Positions 34,325-43,663 of a DNA stretch of 64,000 nt are shown one piece after another. The position numbers were made by a program, and so were the translations under genes. The stretch is taken from the NCBI GenBank assembly GCA_010015675.1, contig ML976987.1, forward strand, positions 454,303-518,302, in the 5' to 3' direction. Origin of the DNA: Byssothecium circinans (lineage: Eukaryota; Ascomycota; Dothideomycetes; Pleosporales; Massarinaceae). How positions within the stretch are numbered: position 1 is the first letter of the stretch; every line of letters starts with the position of its first letter. Under the pieces are notes generated by a model. That model was given only the letters and a program-made list of their open reading frames with translations. It searched no databases and was not told the DNA's origin.

Positions 34325-36713
34325 GCTGGGTTACGGCAGAGAAAGTACTAGGGGAGGCAAGTGCCTGTTGGGGTGAGGGTGAGGGTGAGCGCCGGGGCAG
34401 TCAATTGAATTGCGAAGAGCCACGCACCGGCTGAAACGAGAATACCAGATCCTCGACGCGCAGGTGAATTCCCGTCCTGTCTGGGCGGATCCCGTGTGCG
34501 AATTCGCAGGAAGGCGCGATGCCGTGGGTGCGCAGGGTAGGCGTGCGGGTGAGAAGGAAAGGGCGATGGCGTGGGTGCGCACTGCGGAAGGCGTGCGGGT
34601 GAGAAGGGAAGAGCGACCCGGAGCGCGATCACCTGGGAGCGTTGGAGGTAGGTGCGACCGACTTGGGGGGGGTGCGGGCGAGGAAGCCGGTCTGTCGCAG
34701 GCGCCGAGGACGAGGAGGAAGGGGAGGGAAGGGACGGGCAGGTTTGCGCTGGATGCAGCCCTCTTGCTGGGTTGAAGGGGAAAGCGTCGCCAAAGGAAAG
34801 GCAGGCACGCAGGTCGACGCACAGGAAGCCAGAAGGTGAGCGGCTACGGGCCAGCCAATGCCAATGCGCGCCCACGGCTACCGCTAACACCAGACGCACG
34901 CCTAAGAATAGATGAAAGCCCGTGCGCCACTGCCCATGTCGCCGTGCTGGACGAGCGAGACATGAGATGGGATGTTCGCTCCTAGACTGCGATCGGATTC
35001 GGTCCAGCCCTACCTACCAGTAGTACTCACTACTCAGAGTGGGCACCCAGCATCATCCTCCTGCTGCCGTGAATTGTTGTCGAGTTGTGGCTCCTGTTGC
35101 TGCTACTGCTGCTGCTGCTGCTCTGCCCGGGCCGCCCAATAATGTGTGCTCTCCAGTGCTTTGTCTGCACCGCTAGTTAAAAATAAGCCAACATCACACG
35201 AACCGAATTCAAAAAGCTGACAAGCAGCCCTACCCTCCTGGGTCTCCTCCGCACATAACCCACGCCGGCCCCCTACGCCAGATATCTACCGTAGTTGACG
35301 CGGAATTTGCAGCTTCGCGCGCGCATTGAAATTGCCATTTTACGTCGTAGCCACTGCGCGCATGCATCGTCCCCTCCGGCCTCGGCCTCTGCCAGTGAAA
35401 ATTGTCCGACACAGCGACACTGATTGTGAAACGCAAGGCCGCTGGGCCCGCCGGTTGTTGGCGGGGTGAAGGTCGAAACTTGCGACAACGCATATTCGTC
35501 ATCTGATGACTTGGGTTTCAAGACACTTGCATGTAAGAGCCCTGTCACACAAACTGGCTGTTCCTCAAGTGCTTCTTTCCATCGCTACAACAGTCCAACT
35601 CTGTGCCTGTACTGCCTTTATAGTATCAGCCTGCCAAATCCTGGATCCGCCGCCATACTCCTTTCTTCTCCTGCTCAATGAAGAGCAACGTGCGCCATGG
35701 ACTCGGTGTTTGCTGGCTTTCATCCTCTGGGAATTCGCGAATCCTTTGCGTGTTGGTACATGCCCCAGCCATCCTTGTTGCTTCAAGGCGAGTCCGCATC
35801 CGGCAACGTGGAGGCAGCACCGGAGACCGCGGGAAAATCTGATGAGCTCGCGCCTGCGATGTGAAGGACGATGAGCCATGTTGGGTGTACAGCATGGATA
35901 GTCAAGATTGGCGATGGGAGCTGGCGTCAGCAGACTTGTATCATGATGAGAAAGATGAGCATCTCCAACGAAGGCTGTCACAGTGACAAAGCATGTGCAT
36001 GAGACTGTACTCGAACTGCACGTGTGAGCTACTGGTTGGCGACTGCAAGAAGGCAGTCCTGAGTATTTCTGGCCGTATTTGCCTGGCACGCGAGTGTGAG
36101 GTTGACGATGGTACAATGCCTAAACGCGCTGGCCGTATGGCATATCTGTCTTCTTATAAGACACCTTGGTTGCTGATACAGATCGATGGTATTAATATCG
36201 CGGCAAAGGTACCTGGGTAGTTGGGTACTATTCGGCTGCGTACATAGCCTGTGGAGGCTGACCCTGTTCAACGTGGTTTGGAGTGCCGTTCCAGAATTTG
36301 ATTGAAACTGACAACCAGCACCACTGAAGCAAGCACGATTACTGTTATGTATTGGAAGTCTGAATACACAATCTACAGTTTCCGAACCGAAAGTGCACGA
36401 TACACTGAGCTACTACTGAACCTAGGGTGGAGAGTGTCAAAATATTATTCGTTGGCCATGTGGTACATACAAGTCAATTATAAAGGCTCACAAAAGTACT
36501 CAACGAAACATTCAATTTCCATGAATTGAAACGTGCTCATGGTCTTTCATTCATCAAGTACTAGTTGCCTCGTCTACAGCTCAAAATAGCTAGCTTGGCA
36601 TGCACGTGACTCTCGCTTAGAGACTGGAACCTCGCACTCACGCACGACGACCGAACTTTTTTTCCAACGACTGTACTAACCGCAGCAACACCACACACCA
36701 CACGACCGTCGCC
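34325..36713. other. Long divergent intergenic region
   Basis: This is the shared upstream region of the phosphatase (minus) and RPL4 (plus). GC-rich near 34550-34800, with a CTG microsatellite at 35094-35125. CT/CA-rich DNA precedes the RPL4 ATG. Frames here are short or low-complexity and no RNA gene was recognised. Confidence 0.5.
35094..35125. repeat. CTG/CAG trinucleotide microsatellite
   Basis: A run of mostly CTG triplets with interruptions (TTG, CTA). It lies in a non-coding spacer. Confidence 0.8.
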
Positions 36714-38219
36714 ATGTCTCGGCCTACCGTCACCATCATCTCCGGCAGCGGAGAGGCGTCTAAGGACACCGTCCCCGTCCCCAATGTCTTCAAGGCAAGT
36801 AACAGGCTCAATTTTGAAATCACGAAGCCACACCTCAAACCGCACGTTCCTCGCGAGGCCCACCGAATTCGCGCATACAATTGGAAGAGACGCAATAGAG
36901 TACGGGCAATCAGGCTGCTGTCGCGGGACTGCTCTCGTCTGCAAGAGCCAGCTCTGATTTCTCCAAGTGTGCGCGGAATGAGGCTGCGGGGGGCATACAC
37001 ACACCTACGCATCTGTCTCAATCATGTCAAACATGGTGCCTAAGTTCTGCCTTCGGCAAGCGGACTTCTTTTGCCCTTTGATATTTGATTCTACATGGCA
37101 TTGCAAAGTGGCAGCAAATGCTAACCCCCTCTAGGCCCCAATCCGCCCGGATATCGTCCACACGGTCCACACTGGCATGAACAAGAACCGTCGCCAGCCC
37201 TATGCTGTGTGAGTCGTGCCAGCTGCATCGACTTGCTCCCTCTGACATGATATAGCTCCGAGAAGGCTGGTCACCAGACTTCTGCCGAGTCCTGGGGTAC
37301 TGGACGTGCCGTTGCCCGTATCCCCCGTGTCTCTGGAGGTGGAACCCACCGTGCTGGTCAGGCTGCTTTCGGTAACATGTGTCGTTCCGGTCGCATGTTC
37401 GCTCCCACCAAGGTCTGGAGGAAGTGGCACCAGAAGATCAACCTGAACCAGAAGCGCTTTGCCACCGCCTCTGCCATCGCTGCCTCTTCCAGCGCCGCCC
37501 TTCTCCTTGCCCGTGGCCACAACATCTCCACTGTCCCCGAGGTTCCGCTCGTTGTCTCCTCGACTGCTTTCGCCGATGGTGCCGTTGCCAAGACGTCCGC
37601 TGCTCTCGCCCTTCTGAGGGCTGTCGGTGCCGGCGCTGATGTTGACAAGGTCAAGAAATCGAAGAAGGTCCGCGCCGGTAAGGGTAAGCTCCGGGGTCGC
37701 CGCCACACGCAGCGTCGCGGTCCCCTTGTCATCTACAACCCTGATGAGGATGGCAAGGAGCTCGTCCTTGCTTTCCGCAACTTGCCTGGTGTAGAGACCT
37801 CTTCCGTCTACTCTCTCAACCTTCTTCAGCTCGCTCCCGGTGGTCACCTTGGTCGTCTGATTGTCTGGACTTCCTCCGCTTTCTCTGCTCTCGACAAGGT
37901 CTACGGTTCCACCACCGAGCCCTCAGCACTGAAGAAGGACTTCCTCATACCCTCAGCCGTCATGAAGCAGCCCGATCTGTCCAAGATCATCAACTCCAGC
38001 GATATCCAGAAGGTTCTCCGACCTGTCCGTGGCAGCGCCATCAGCAAGCGCACCAACGTGCAGAAGAAGAACCCTCTCCGCAACTTCCAGGTGCAGCTCC
38101 GCCTCAACCCGTACGCGGCTGCTTTCTCCAAGAACAAGGAGGGGTCCAAGAAGATCGAGTCGAAGAGCAAGCCGACGCGTGTGCCTGACACTTTCGTCGA
38201 GCAGGTTCACGAGAACTAA
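36714..38219 (+). CDS. RPL4: 60S ribosomal protein L4 (uL4)
   Basis: Exons are 36714-36794, 37135-37208 and 37256-38219; 372 residues. The product is a structural protein of the large ribosomal subunit whose extended loop lines the exit tunnel. Diagnostic stretches include [40 protein letters not shown], the loop [20 protein letters not shown], and [17 protein letters not shown]. The first intron is 340 nt and begins GCAAGT, a GC-AG intron; no GT donor in phase fits. The second is a normal 47-nt GTGAGT intron. Third-position C is frequent, as expected for a highly expressed gene. The basic C-terminal tail carries the eukaryote-specific extension. Confidence 0.97.
36795..37134 (+). other. GC-AG intron 1 of RPL4
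   Basis: The exon ends TTCAAG and the intron starts GCAAGTAAC. It ends with a branch-like GCTAAC and CCCCTCTAG. Splicing here is the only way to join VPNVFK to APIRPDIV in frame. No C/D-box or H/ACA snoRNA signature was found inside. Confidence 0.85.
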
Positions 38220-38927
38220 GGGGTGTGGTGTAGTTATGTGGTTTCCGGGGCTATCAACGGGTTTCTTTCTCTCATGATTATGGAGCGAGGTAGTGACAGC
38301 TCATGTAGCTGACATGATAAGATACCCATCAAAAGGGATTCTCTTCACGTCCATCATATCTGCGTGATGCTGACGTGCTGTGAACCCATTCTGGGATCGC
38401 CGGGTGCTGACACTAATTTGAGGGCTTTAATACCTGTGATGATGTACAAACAAACCCTAGCATGTTTCCTTGGTTTTGAGTTTCAAGAGCGTTATTAAAG
38501 TCTTCGATTGGCTTCACAGACTTCATTTACAGGTTGGCTTTCTACATTATAACCACAATATGTCGCCGTTTATATGTATGATCGCACAAAAGTCTCGAAT
38601 ACAAAACCGTCACTAATATGGCATTGCGGGAATAACTGTAACAAGAGTCATGTGTGATTGAGGGCATAGTATTCATCGTTGATATACCAATTGCCGGCCA
38701 GGACCCAAAATCTAACTCTCCTAGAGAGCTCATAAACATTCCAGAAACGCCACGCTATGGATGAGATTTATGAAGTACCGAGCCACTTCCACAAGGCAAT
38801 TTCAAGGTGAAAATGCTGGAACCGAAAACTGTTGCTGTAAAAGTGCCGATCAACCCTGACCACGAGTCTGACCCATTTCAAACCGAATGCGTCAACCCTC
38901 TATTCAGACTCTCATAGAAACCCACTC
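38220..38927. other. Convergent intergenic region
   Basis: This contains the 3' ends of RPL4 and TAF11. No gene is recognised; AT-rich words fit polyadenylation regions of both. Confidence 0.5.
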
Positions 38928-39953
38928 TCACCGAAATAGCCTTTTTCCCCCGGTCCTCGCCAACGTCCTCTCGGGCCCCTCCAAACTCAGCCCAGCAAAC
39001 CCAGCACCCCCACCCTCTCTGTCCCTCTTATACCTCCTCAGCGCCTCCCTTAAGTGACCCGGTGTCAATGGCCCCTTGTCGCATTCCTTCAGCCTCTCTT
39101 CCAACGGCGTCTCCTTTGGCACATCCACAAAGTACGGCTCGTCCTTCTGAACCTGATTATAGAACAGGTTGGCCTCGCGGATATGGTCATTCTTCGGTTT
39201 GGCGCCCTCCTTGTACGCAAAAGAGTCCATGAGACCCCGGGCAAGAAGTTGGTTCGGGTGGGCGTTGTTGGGGAGACGGGTGCGGGCTGCGGCCCATTCG
39301 TCGCGGACTGTGAGGGCGCGATCGATCAACTCGCCGATGAAAGCTTTACTGTAGGAAGTCACAGCGAGGATGACGTTCTGGGGGACTGATTGTGAAAGTG
39401 TTTGGTTGACAAGTCTGCGGACGATCTGGGGTCGGAGACGGATGCGCCGGTATGTTGCGTACCGATCGGATTGTGCAGGTGTCATTGCCTGTAGGAGGAT
39501 ACGCTCGTGCTCTTTGTCTTGTTTCTTTGAGGCTTCGGTTGCGCGCCCGCCTTCGAGCAGCGTATCATCTTCATCCATATCGTCCTCTTCCTCGTCTTCG
39601 TTCTCGGCGTTGCCGTCCCCGCCCGCTGTGCCATTCACACTACCATTTGCGGGGCGCTTATTACCGCCTCCCCCTCCTCCTCGGACAGAGTTGCTGGTCA
39701 CGCTCAGAGTATCGGCATCTTTGCGCTTGCGCTTCTTACCTCCGGCGCCGTTGGCTATGGAGCCCGTCGCTACACTGTCGACGGAGGGGGAGCGCTCGTA
39801 GTTTAGCGGCGATCCAGCGGCTGATTCGTTCTCGGGCGCGAAAGAGTTGCGGAGTGCGGAGGGTTTGCGCTTTTTGGCGACCGAGGAGATGCTTGATATG
39901 CTGCTGCGCTTGACTGGCCTGTTGAGTTGGGGGATGTGCGGTGGTGACGCCAT
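38928..39953 (-). CDS. TAF11: TFIID subunit TAF11 (TAFII28)
   Basis: TAF11 pairs with TAF13 by a histone fold inside TFIID and contacts TBP/TFIIA. The ATG at 39953 gives 341 residues; the longer frame begins at a non-ATG codon. The N-terminal 150 residues are disordered, with two basic clusters (AKKRKP, GKKRKRK) and an acidic run (NEDEEEDDMDEDD). The TAFII28-type histone fold starts near residue 155: MTPAQSDRYATYRRIRLRP, VRRLVNQTLSQSVPQNVILA, then SYSKAFIGELIDRA. The C-terminal helix LTPGHLREALRRYKRD matches the family's conserved end. It is divergent from the ankyrin gene at 40253 across 299 bp. Confidence 0.93.
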   Translation of the reverse strand: MASPPHIPQLNRPVKRSSISSISSVAKKRKPSALRNSFAPENESAAGSPLNYERSPSVDSVATGSIANGAGGKKRKRKDADTLSVTSNSVRGGGGGGNKRPANGSVNGTAGGDGNAENEDEEEDDMDEDDTLLEGGRATEASKKQDKEHERILLQAMTPAQSDRYATYRRIRLRPQIVRRLVNQTLSQSVPQNVILAVTSYSKAFIGELIDRALTVRDEWAAARTRLPNNAHPNQLLARGLMDSFAYKEGAKPKNDHIREANLFYNQVQKDEPYFVDVPKETPLEERLKECDKGPLTPGHLREALRRYKRDREGGGAGFAGLSLEGPERTLARTGGKRLFR

Positions 39954-40252
39954 GTTCCACAAGATGATGCTTGTAGAAGACGTATAGGCTGGTAGAGAGG
40001 TCGGTGGAGTTGCAGGGTCAGCTGTGAAGTGAAGTAAAGGCAGGAGCTTCGATGGGCGCGAAGTTGCGCCAGGGTGTTAACCGAGTGCACAGACCCAGAG
40101 TCTCCGCGGTGGTTATGTCATTGACTTCGACCTGTCTTCTGAACACGAGTATGCAGATTTTGCCTCACTATGTGAAACATATGGCTTATAGCCCAAAGGG
40201 CGCGATTCAAATACTTGTAAACTTGTCCTCCATCAAATCATTGCAAATCAAG
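39954..40252. promoter_or_regulatory. Probable bidirectional promoter, TAF11 / ankyrin gene
   Basis: This is the 299-bp spacer between divergent ATGs. No consensus TATA element stands out. The shared position is the only evidence for joint control. Confidence 0.4.
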
Positions 40253-40729
40253 ATGTTTATCCAAGATAGTTCCGCGCCGTTAACCCAACCCAATGCTACA
40301 TCACCCAACAGCACATCTCAAGACCCATTCGCCCTTCCCCCAGCAGCCCTTGATTTAGAGGCCAAAGTCTTCGACCTCGCTCGCAGCGGTTCCACCTCCA
40401 CCCTCACCACCTACCTCGCCGCGGGCATCCCTAAAAACCTCACAAATGCTCAAGGCGACACCCTCCTTATGCTGGCCTCATATCACGGTCATGTCGACAC
40501 CGTAAAAGCCTTGCTAGAACACGGTGCGGATCCTAATGTGCTGAATGGGAGGGGACAGAGCGTGATCGCCGGTGCAGTTTTCAAAGGGTCGGATGAGGTG
40601 GTCAGAGTGCTTTGGGAGAAGGGGGCGGATGTGGGGTTAGGACAGCCGAGTGCGGTAGACTGTGCGAGAATGTTCAGGAGGGATGGTGTGTTGAAGTTGT
40701 TTAGGGTGGATGAGGGGAGAGGAATGTAG
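40253..40729 (+). CDS. Small ankyrin-repeat protein
   Basis: 158 residues from the ATG at 40253; the frame is open upstream, but homologous-looking sequence starts here. About two full ankyrin repeats are visible: AQGDTLLMLASYHGHVDTVK followed by ALLEHGADPNVLNGRGQS, then a second unit ending VLWEKGADV. The N-terminus is short and Ser/Thr/Pro-rich. It probably acts as a small protein-binding adaptor in cytosol or nucleus; the partner is unknown. Single exon. Confidence 0.82.
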   Translation: MFIQDSSAPLTQPNATSPNSTSQDPFALPPAALDLEAKVFDLARSGSTSTLTTYLAAGIPKNLTNAQGDTLLMLASYHGHVDTVKALLEHGADPNVLNGRGQSVIAGAVFKGSDEVVRVLWEKGADVGLGQPSAVDCARMFRRDGVLKLFRVDEGRGM

Positions 40730-41088
40730 TGGAGGTGGACGGGGTGAAACAATTGGGAGGAAGAACCAGGGAAAGAGTAGCACTGCGGAATGGAACGAAT
40801 TTGCACAGTCAAATTGTAAATCGTCTGGCTATGCGGAGAGGAGTTTGGAATGTACGAAGAGTTGCCAAATTCTGGCACTGGTACTGCATTCAGCAAATAT
40901 ACCCTTATCCCGATTTAGCTATACAGAAGCATGGGGCCAGGGATCCATTAAGACGATCCTATCCAAAACTCCACCAATGCATGTGCTAATAACCCTGTTT
41001 TGAATATACCAGTGGCGAAGAGGTAGTGTTTGACTGACTGTCACAACACAGAGTCTTCGGGTTGTGACAAATATAGCGAGCTTGCATT
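40730..41088. other. Convergent intergenic region
   Basis: The 3' flanks of the ankyrin gene and PRP45. Nothing else is seen. Confidence 0.5.
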
Positions 41089-42759
41089 TCAGTCGCTGTC
41101 CTCTTCAACCCTAGCCCGCTTTGCAGCTCGTCCGTCTTCGGGCTCCTGCAAGCCATAACGCTTCTCGCCCTTTTTCTCGCCTTCCACCTCCTTGATCATC
41201 TGCCCAATATTGAAGGGATCGTCGGTATCCTTCTCAAATTGGACGGGCCCGTCGCGAGCCTCCTGCAGATCAGCGCCCTTAAAACCCTTCTTCGCTCTAC
41301 CCAGGACCTCGAATTTACTATTCTTGGTGATACGATCGTATGTCTGTTCTTCGTCTTCCCCGTCATCTTGCTGCACGCTCGGTCGGTAAATGCTGCTGAT
41401 AGCTTCCTGCGCTGCGAAAAGGGGCTTATCATAATGGTTGTCCTCGTTAAAGCCAGCATCGAAGCCACTGCTCTGGTTGAACAGCCGCGAATCATACATG
41501 GATTCGCCACTTTGGGTGGGCTTAGCAAGACCCAAAGCAACCTTCTCCGAAATGTCGCGGTTCTGCTCGCGGGCGAGCATTTGCAGTTTTCGCTCAGTGC
41601 CCATCTTGGACTGCCGCATTTCCCGTTGGAACTCTTGCTTGCGTTCCCTTCGCGCCTCCTCTCGCCTTCGTACCGCTTCTTCTTCCGAGTCGGAATCAGA
41701 GTCCGAATCGCTGCGAGACCTGCGGCGGGAGTTGCTCGCGCGCTCTTCACGAGCTTGTCGAGCAAGAGCGCGTAGGTTTTCTTCCTTTTGCAGCTTCTCT
41801 TTCTCCGCTAAATGTTGTTGCATCAACGCGCGTTGCTTGACATCTTCACGAGCGTGTCGATCCGCCGCCGCAAGTGCTTCGTTCATCTGAGCGAACTTGT
41901 CGTTGATGGTGACATCTTGCAGGCCTCGGCCGTCTGCCGCGAGACGCTTGTCTAAGGGAACAGTGTAGCCCTTTGAATTTTTCCATTTCGAGACTGGTGG
42001 CGGGATCCTCCACATTTCTTGATCCTCCGCTGTGAGCTTTCGGGGTGGGGAATGTAGAACGGGCGGTGGGGGCGACGGAGCGCGGCCGGGAATTTTCTTG
42101 TGCTTGAACTTTGGCGGCTCCAATGGATCCTTTTGGCGTTGCTGAATCTTGATGATGCGCGTATTTCCTTGGGCTTGTCCCATCTGTGCGGTAGGTGTGT
42201 ATTTAACGTACGTCGGCTCGTCTTTCGACCGTCCTTGAACCATCTTTGGGCGCTGTGCCGCCGTCTGCCCAGAGACCAAAGCCTGCAGGGCTTCTTGTGT
42301 CCGCTCTTTTGTCGCCTGCACGAGCTCTTGACTCGGACGCTCGAGGTCTAGCTCACCCGCATCTGCCCGTTGTCGCAGAGGTATCAGGTCCTTGAAGCTT
42401 GCTTGCACTATTCGCGATTCGCTGTGGCCTCTCCTCGCGATCTCATCATACTTCGTCTTCCCCTCGTTGTCGACCCTCATTGCGAGCGCGTTCGAGGTGC
42501 TCGCGGTGCCCTTTTTGCCCATATCAAGGGGATACTGCGCGACATGCACTTCTGGAAATGCACCACCATCTCCATAGTCTTCTGCTGTTCTGGGCCGCCA
42601 TTTCTGCCGTTGGCCATATGCAGGCGGGCCATTCTGCCTCTTCACGACCTGCGTCTCGAACTGGGCGTCAGTCAGCACACGCGTGCTCCGCGGCAGCTCC
42701 TCCTCTTCGCCGGTGTATTTTGGCTTTGGGAGCGACTTGGTAAGCGCTGCAACGGACAT
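41089..42759 (-). CDS. PRP45: Pre-mRNA-splicing factor Prp45 (SNW/SKIP family)
   Basis: This is a spliceosome subunit of the NineTeen-associated complex, also a transcription co-regulator in animals (SKIP). Start ATG at 42759 (MSVAALTKSLPKP), 556 residues, single exon; the longer upstream frame is non-coding leader. The SNW/SKIP domain spans about residues 130-300, with SNALAMRVDNEGKTKYDEIA and GYTVPLDKRLAADGRGLQDV. The name-giving S-N-W triplet reads S-K-W (Lys codon 41986-41988, near residue 258). A charged helix with RRRSRSDSDSDSDSEEE follows. Conserved C-terminal stretches include MYDSRLFNQSSGFDAGF and DKPLFAAQEAISSIYRP. The end is acidic/basic and probably disordered. Confidence 0.95.
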   Translation of the reverse strand: MSVAALTKSLPKPKYTGEEEELPRSTRVLTDAQFETQVVKRQNGPPAYGQRQKWRPRTAEDYGDGGAFPEVHVAQYPLDMGKKGTASTSNALAMRVDNEGKTKYDEIARRGHSESRIVQASFKDLIPLRQRADAGELDLERPSQELVQATKERTQEALQALVSGQTAAQRPKMVQGRSKDEPTYVKYTPTAQMGQAQGNTRIIKIQQRQKDPLEPPKFKHKKIPGRAPSPPPPVLHSPPRKLTAEDQEMWRIPPPVSKWKNSKGYTVPLDKRLAADGRGLQDVTINDKFAQMNEALAAADRHAREDVKQRALMQQHLAEKEKLQKEENLRALARQAREERASNSRRRSRSDSDSDSDSEEEAVRRREEARRERKQEFQREMRQSKMGTERKLQMLAREQNRDISEKVALGLAKPTQSGESMYDSRLFNQSSGFDAGFNEDNHYDKPLFAAQEAISSIYRPSVQQDDGEDEEQTYDRITKNSKFEVLGRAKKGFKGADLQEARDGPVQFEKDTDDPFNIGQMIKEVEGEKKGEKRYGLQEPEDGRAAKRARVEEDSD

Positions 42760-43663
42760 GGTGGGCGTGTGCGGTGATGGTTGTGGGGAGAGTGACGGGC
42801 GGAGGTTGGGCGAAACTTCGAACGACGGCGGGAAAACTGAAATGCCGAGCGCCTGGCCTGCAGGCACCAAGTCACGTGCACACCTCCTGCCCATCCCCCG
42901 AAAGGTACCTGCATGTCGGTTCGTTCTAGAAAGCCCGTTACGCTAGTCAATCGCCTTGCATTACGACAACAAAGTTCGCGTGGCAATTAGGTGTGAAGTC
43001 AAGATATGCGAACCCCAGATGTGCACGGGAAAGGACTTCCAACCGGCGAATGCATGAAGACGTCCAGATGTCGCGGCCTCTGGACGAGGGTGGGGACTCA
43101 GGGCGGCCTGGTGTTGCTTTTTTCATTTTCTTTTGATGGACTTGCAGGATCCTGTGACGAGTCTCAATATGTAGATCAGTCAAACAGTCCATATGAGCTC
43201 GCTTAGAATAATAGTTATCAAGTTCAGTATGCAGAATCGTCACAGCGAGTCAATTGACCGATAGAGTTTTCGCGTTTAATGTCGATTGTTGGACAGACAG
43301 GACGGTCTTTTGAGCCATAAACTAAGTCCAGTTCAACAATTCACTATGCAGTGTCTCGGACTAAATAAAGCGCGATGCACATCACAGCTAAACCCGCAAT
43401 GGCGAGATCTGAGATGATGCTCGCCCGGGTAGGGTAGCGTGAGGATGTGATTCTCGTGCAGGCCTAGCTTGACACATGTCGATGGCTGGGACCTCCAACC
43501 CCCCCCCTCCCAAATGACCATATTCCATGGCACTTACTGGCCTTTTACCTCTAAACTTGAGTCTGGTGGATTCCTGAAACCCGGTTCATCACATTGGCCA
43601 TGCCGCCATTCCGCTCGTTGAAGCTCAGATGAGGACGGGGCTGCCCTGCATATATGTATCACT
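42760..43663. other. Divergent intergenic region
   Basis: This is the promoter region of PRP45 (minus) and the Ser-rich protein (plus). A run of C residues lies at 43500-43508. No other gene is recognised. Confidence 0.5.

Noticed and set aside
36795..37134. Possible intronic snoRNA in RPL4
   Set aside because: No pairing of C box and D box or H/ACA boxes was found.
37200..37847. 215-codon ORF antisense to RPL4
   Set aside because: It is an artefact of strong codon bias in RPL4; the sense strand is an unmistakable ribosomal protein.
8382..39953. MOT1 and TAF11, both TBP-related, in one window
   Set aside because: They are 24 kb apart with unrelated genes between; coincidence is the simplest view.
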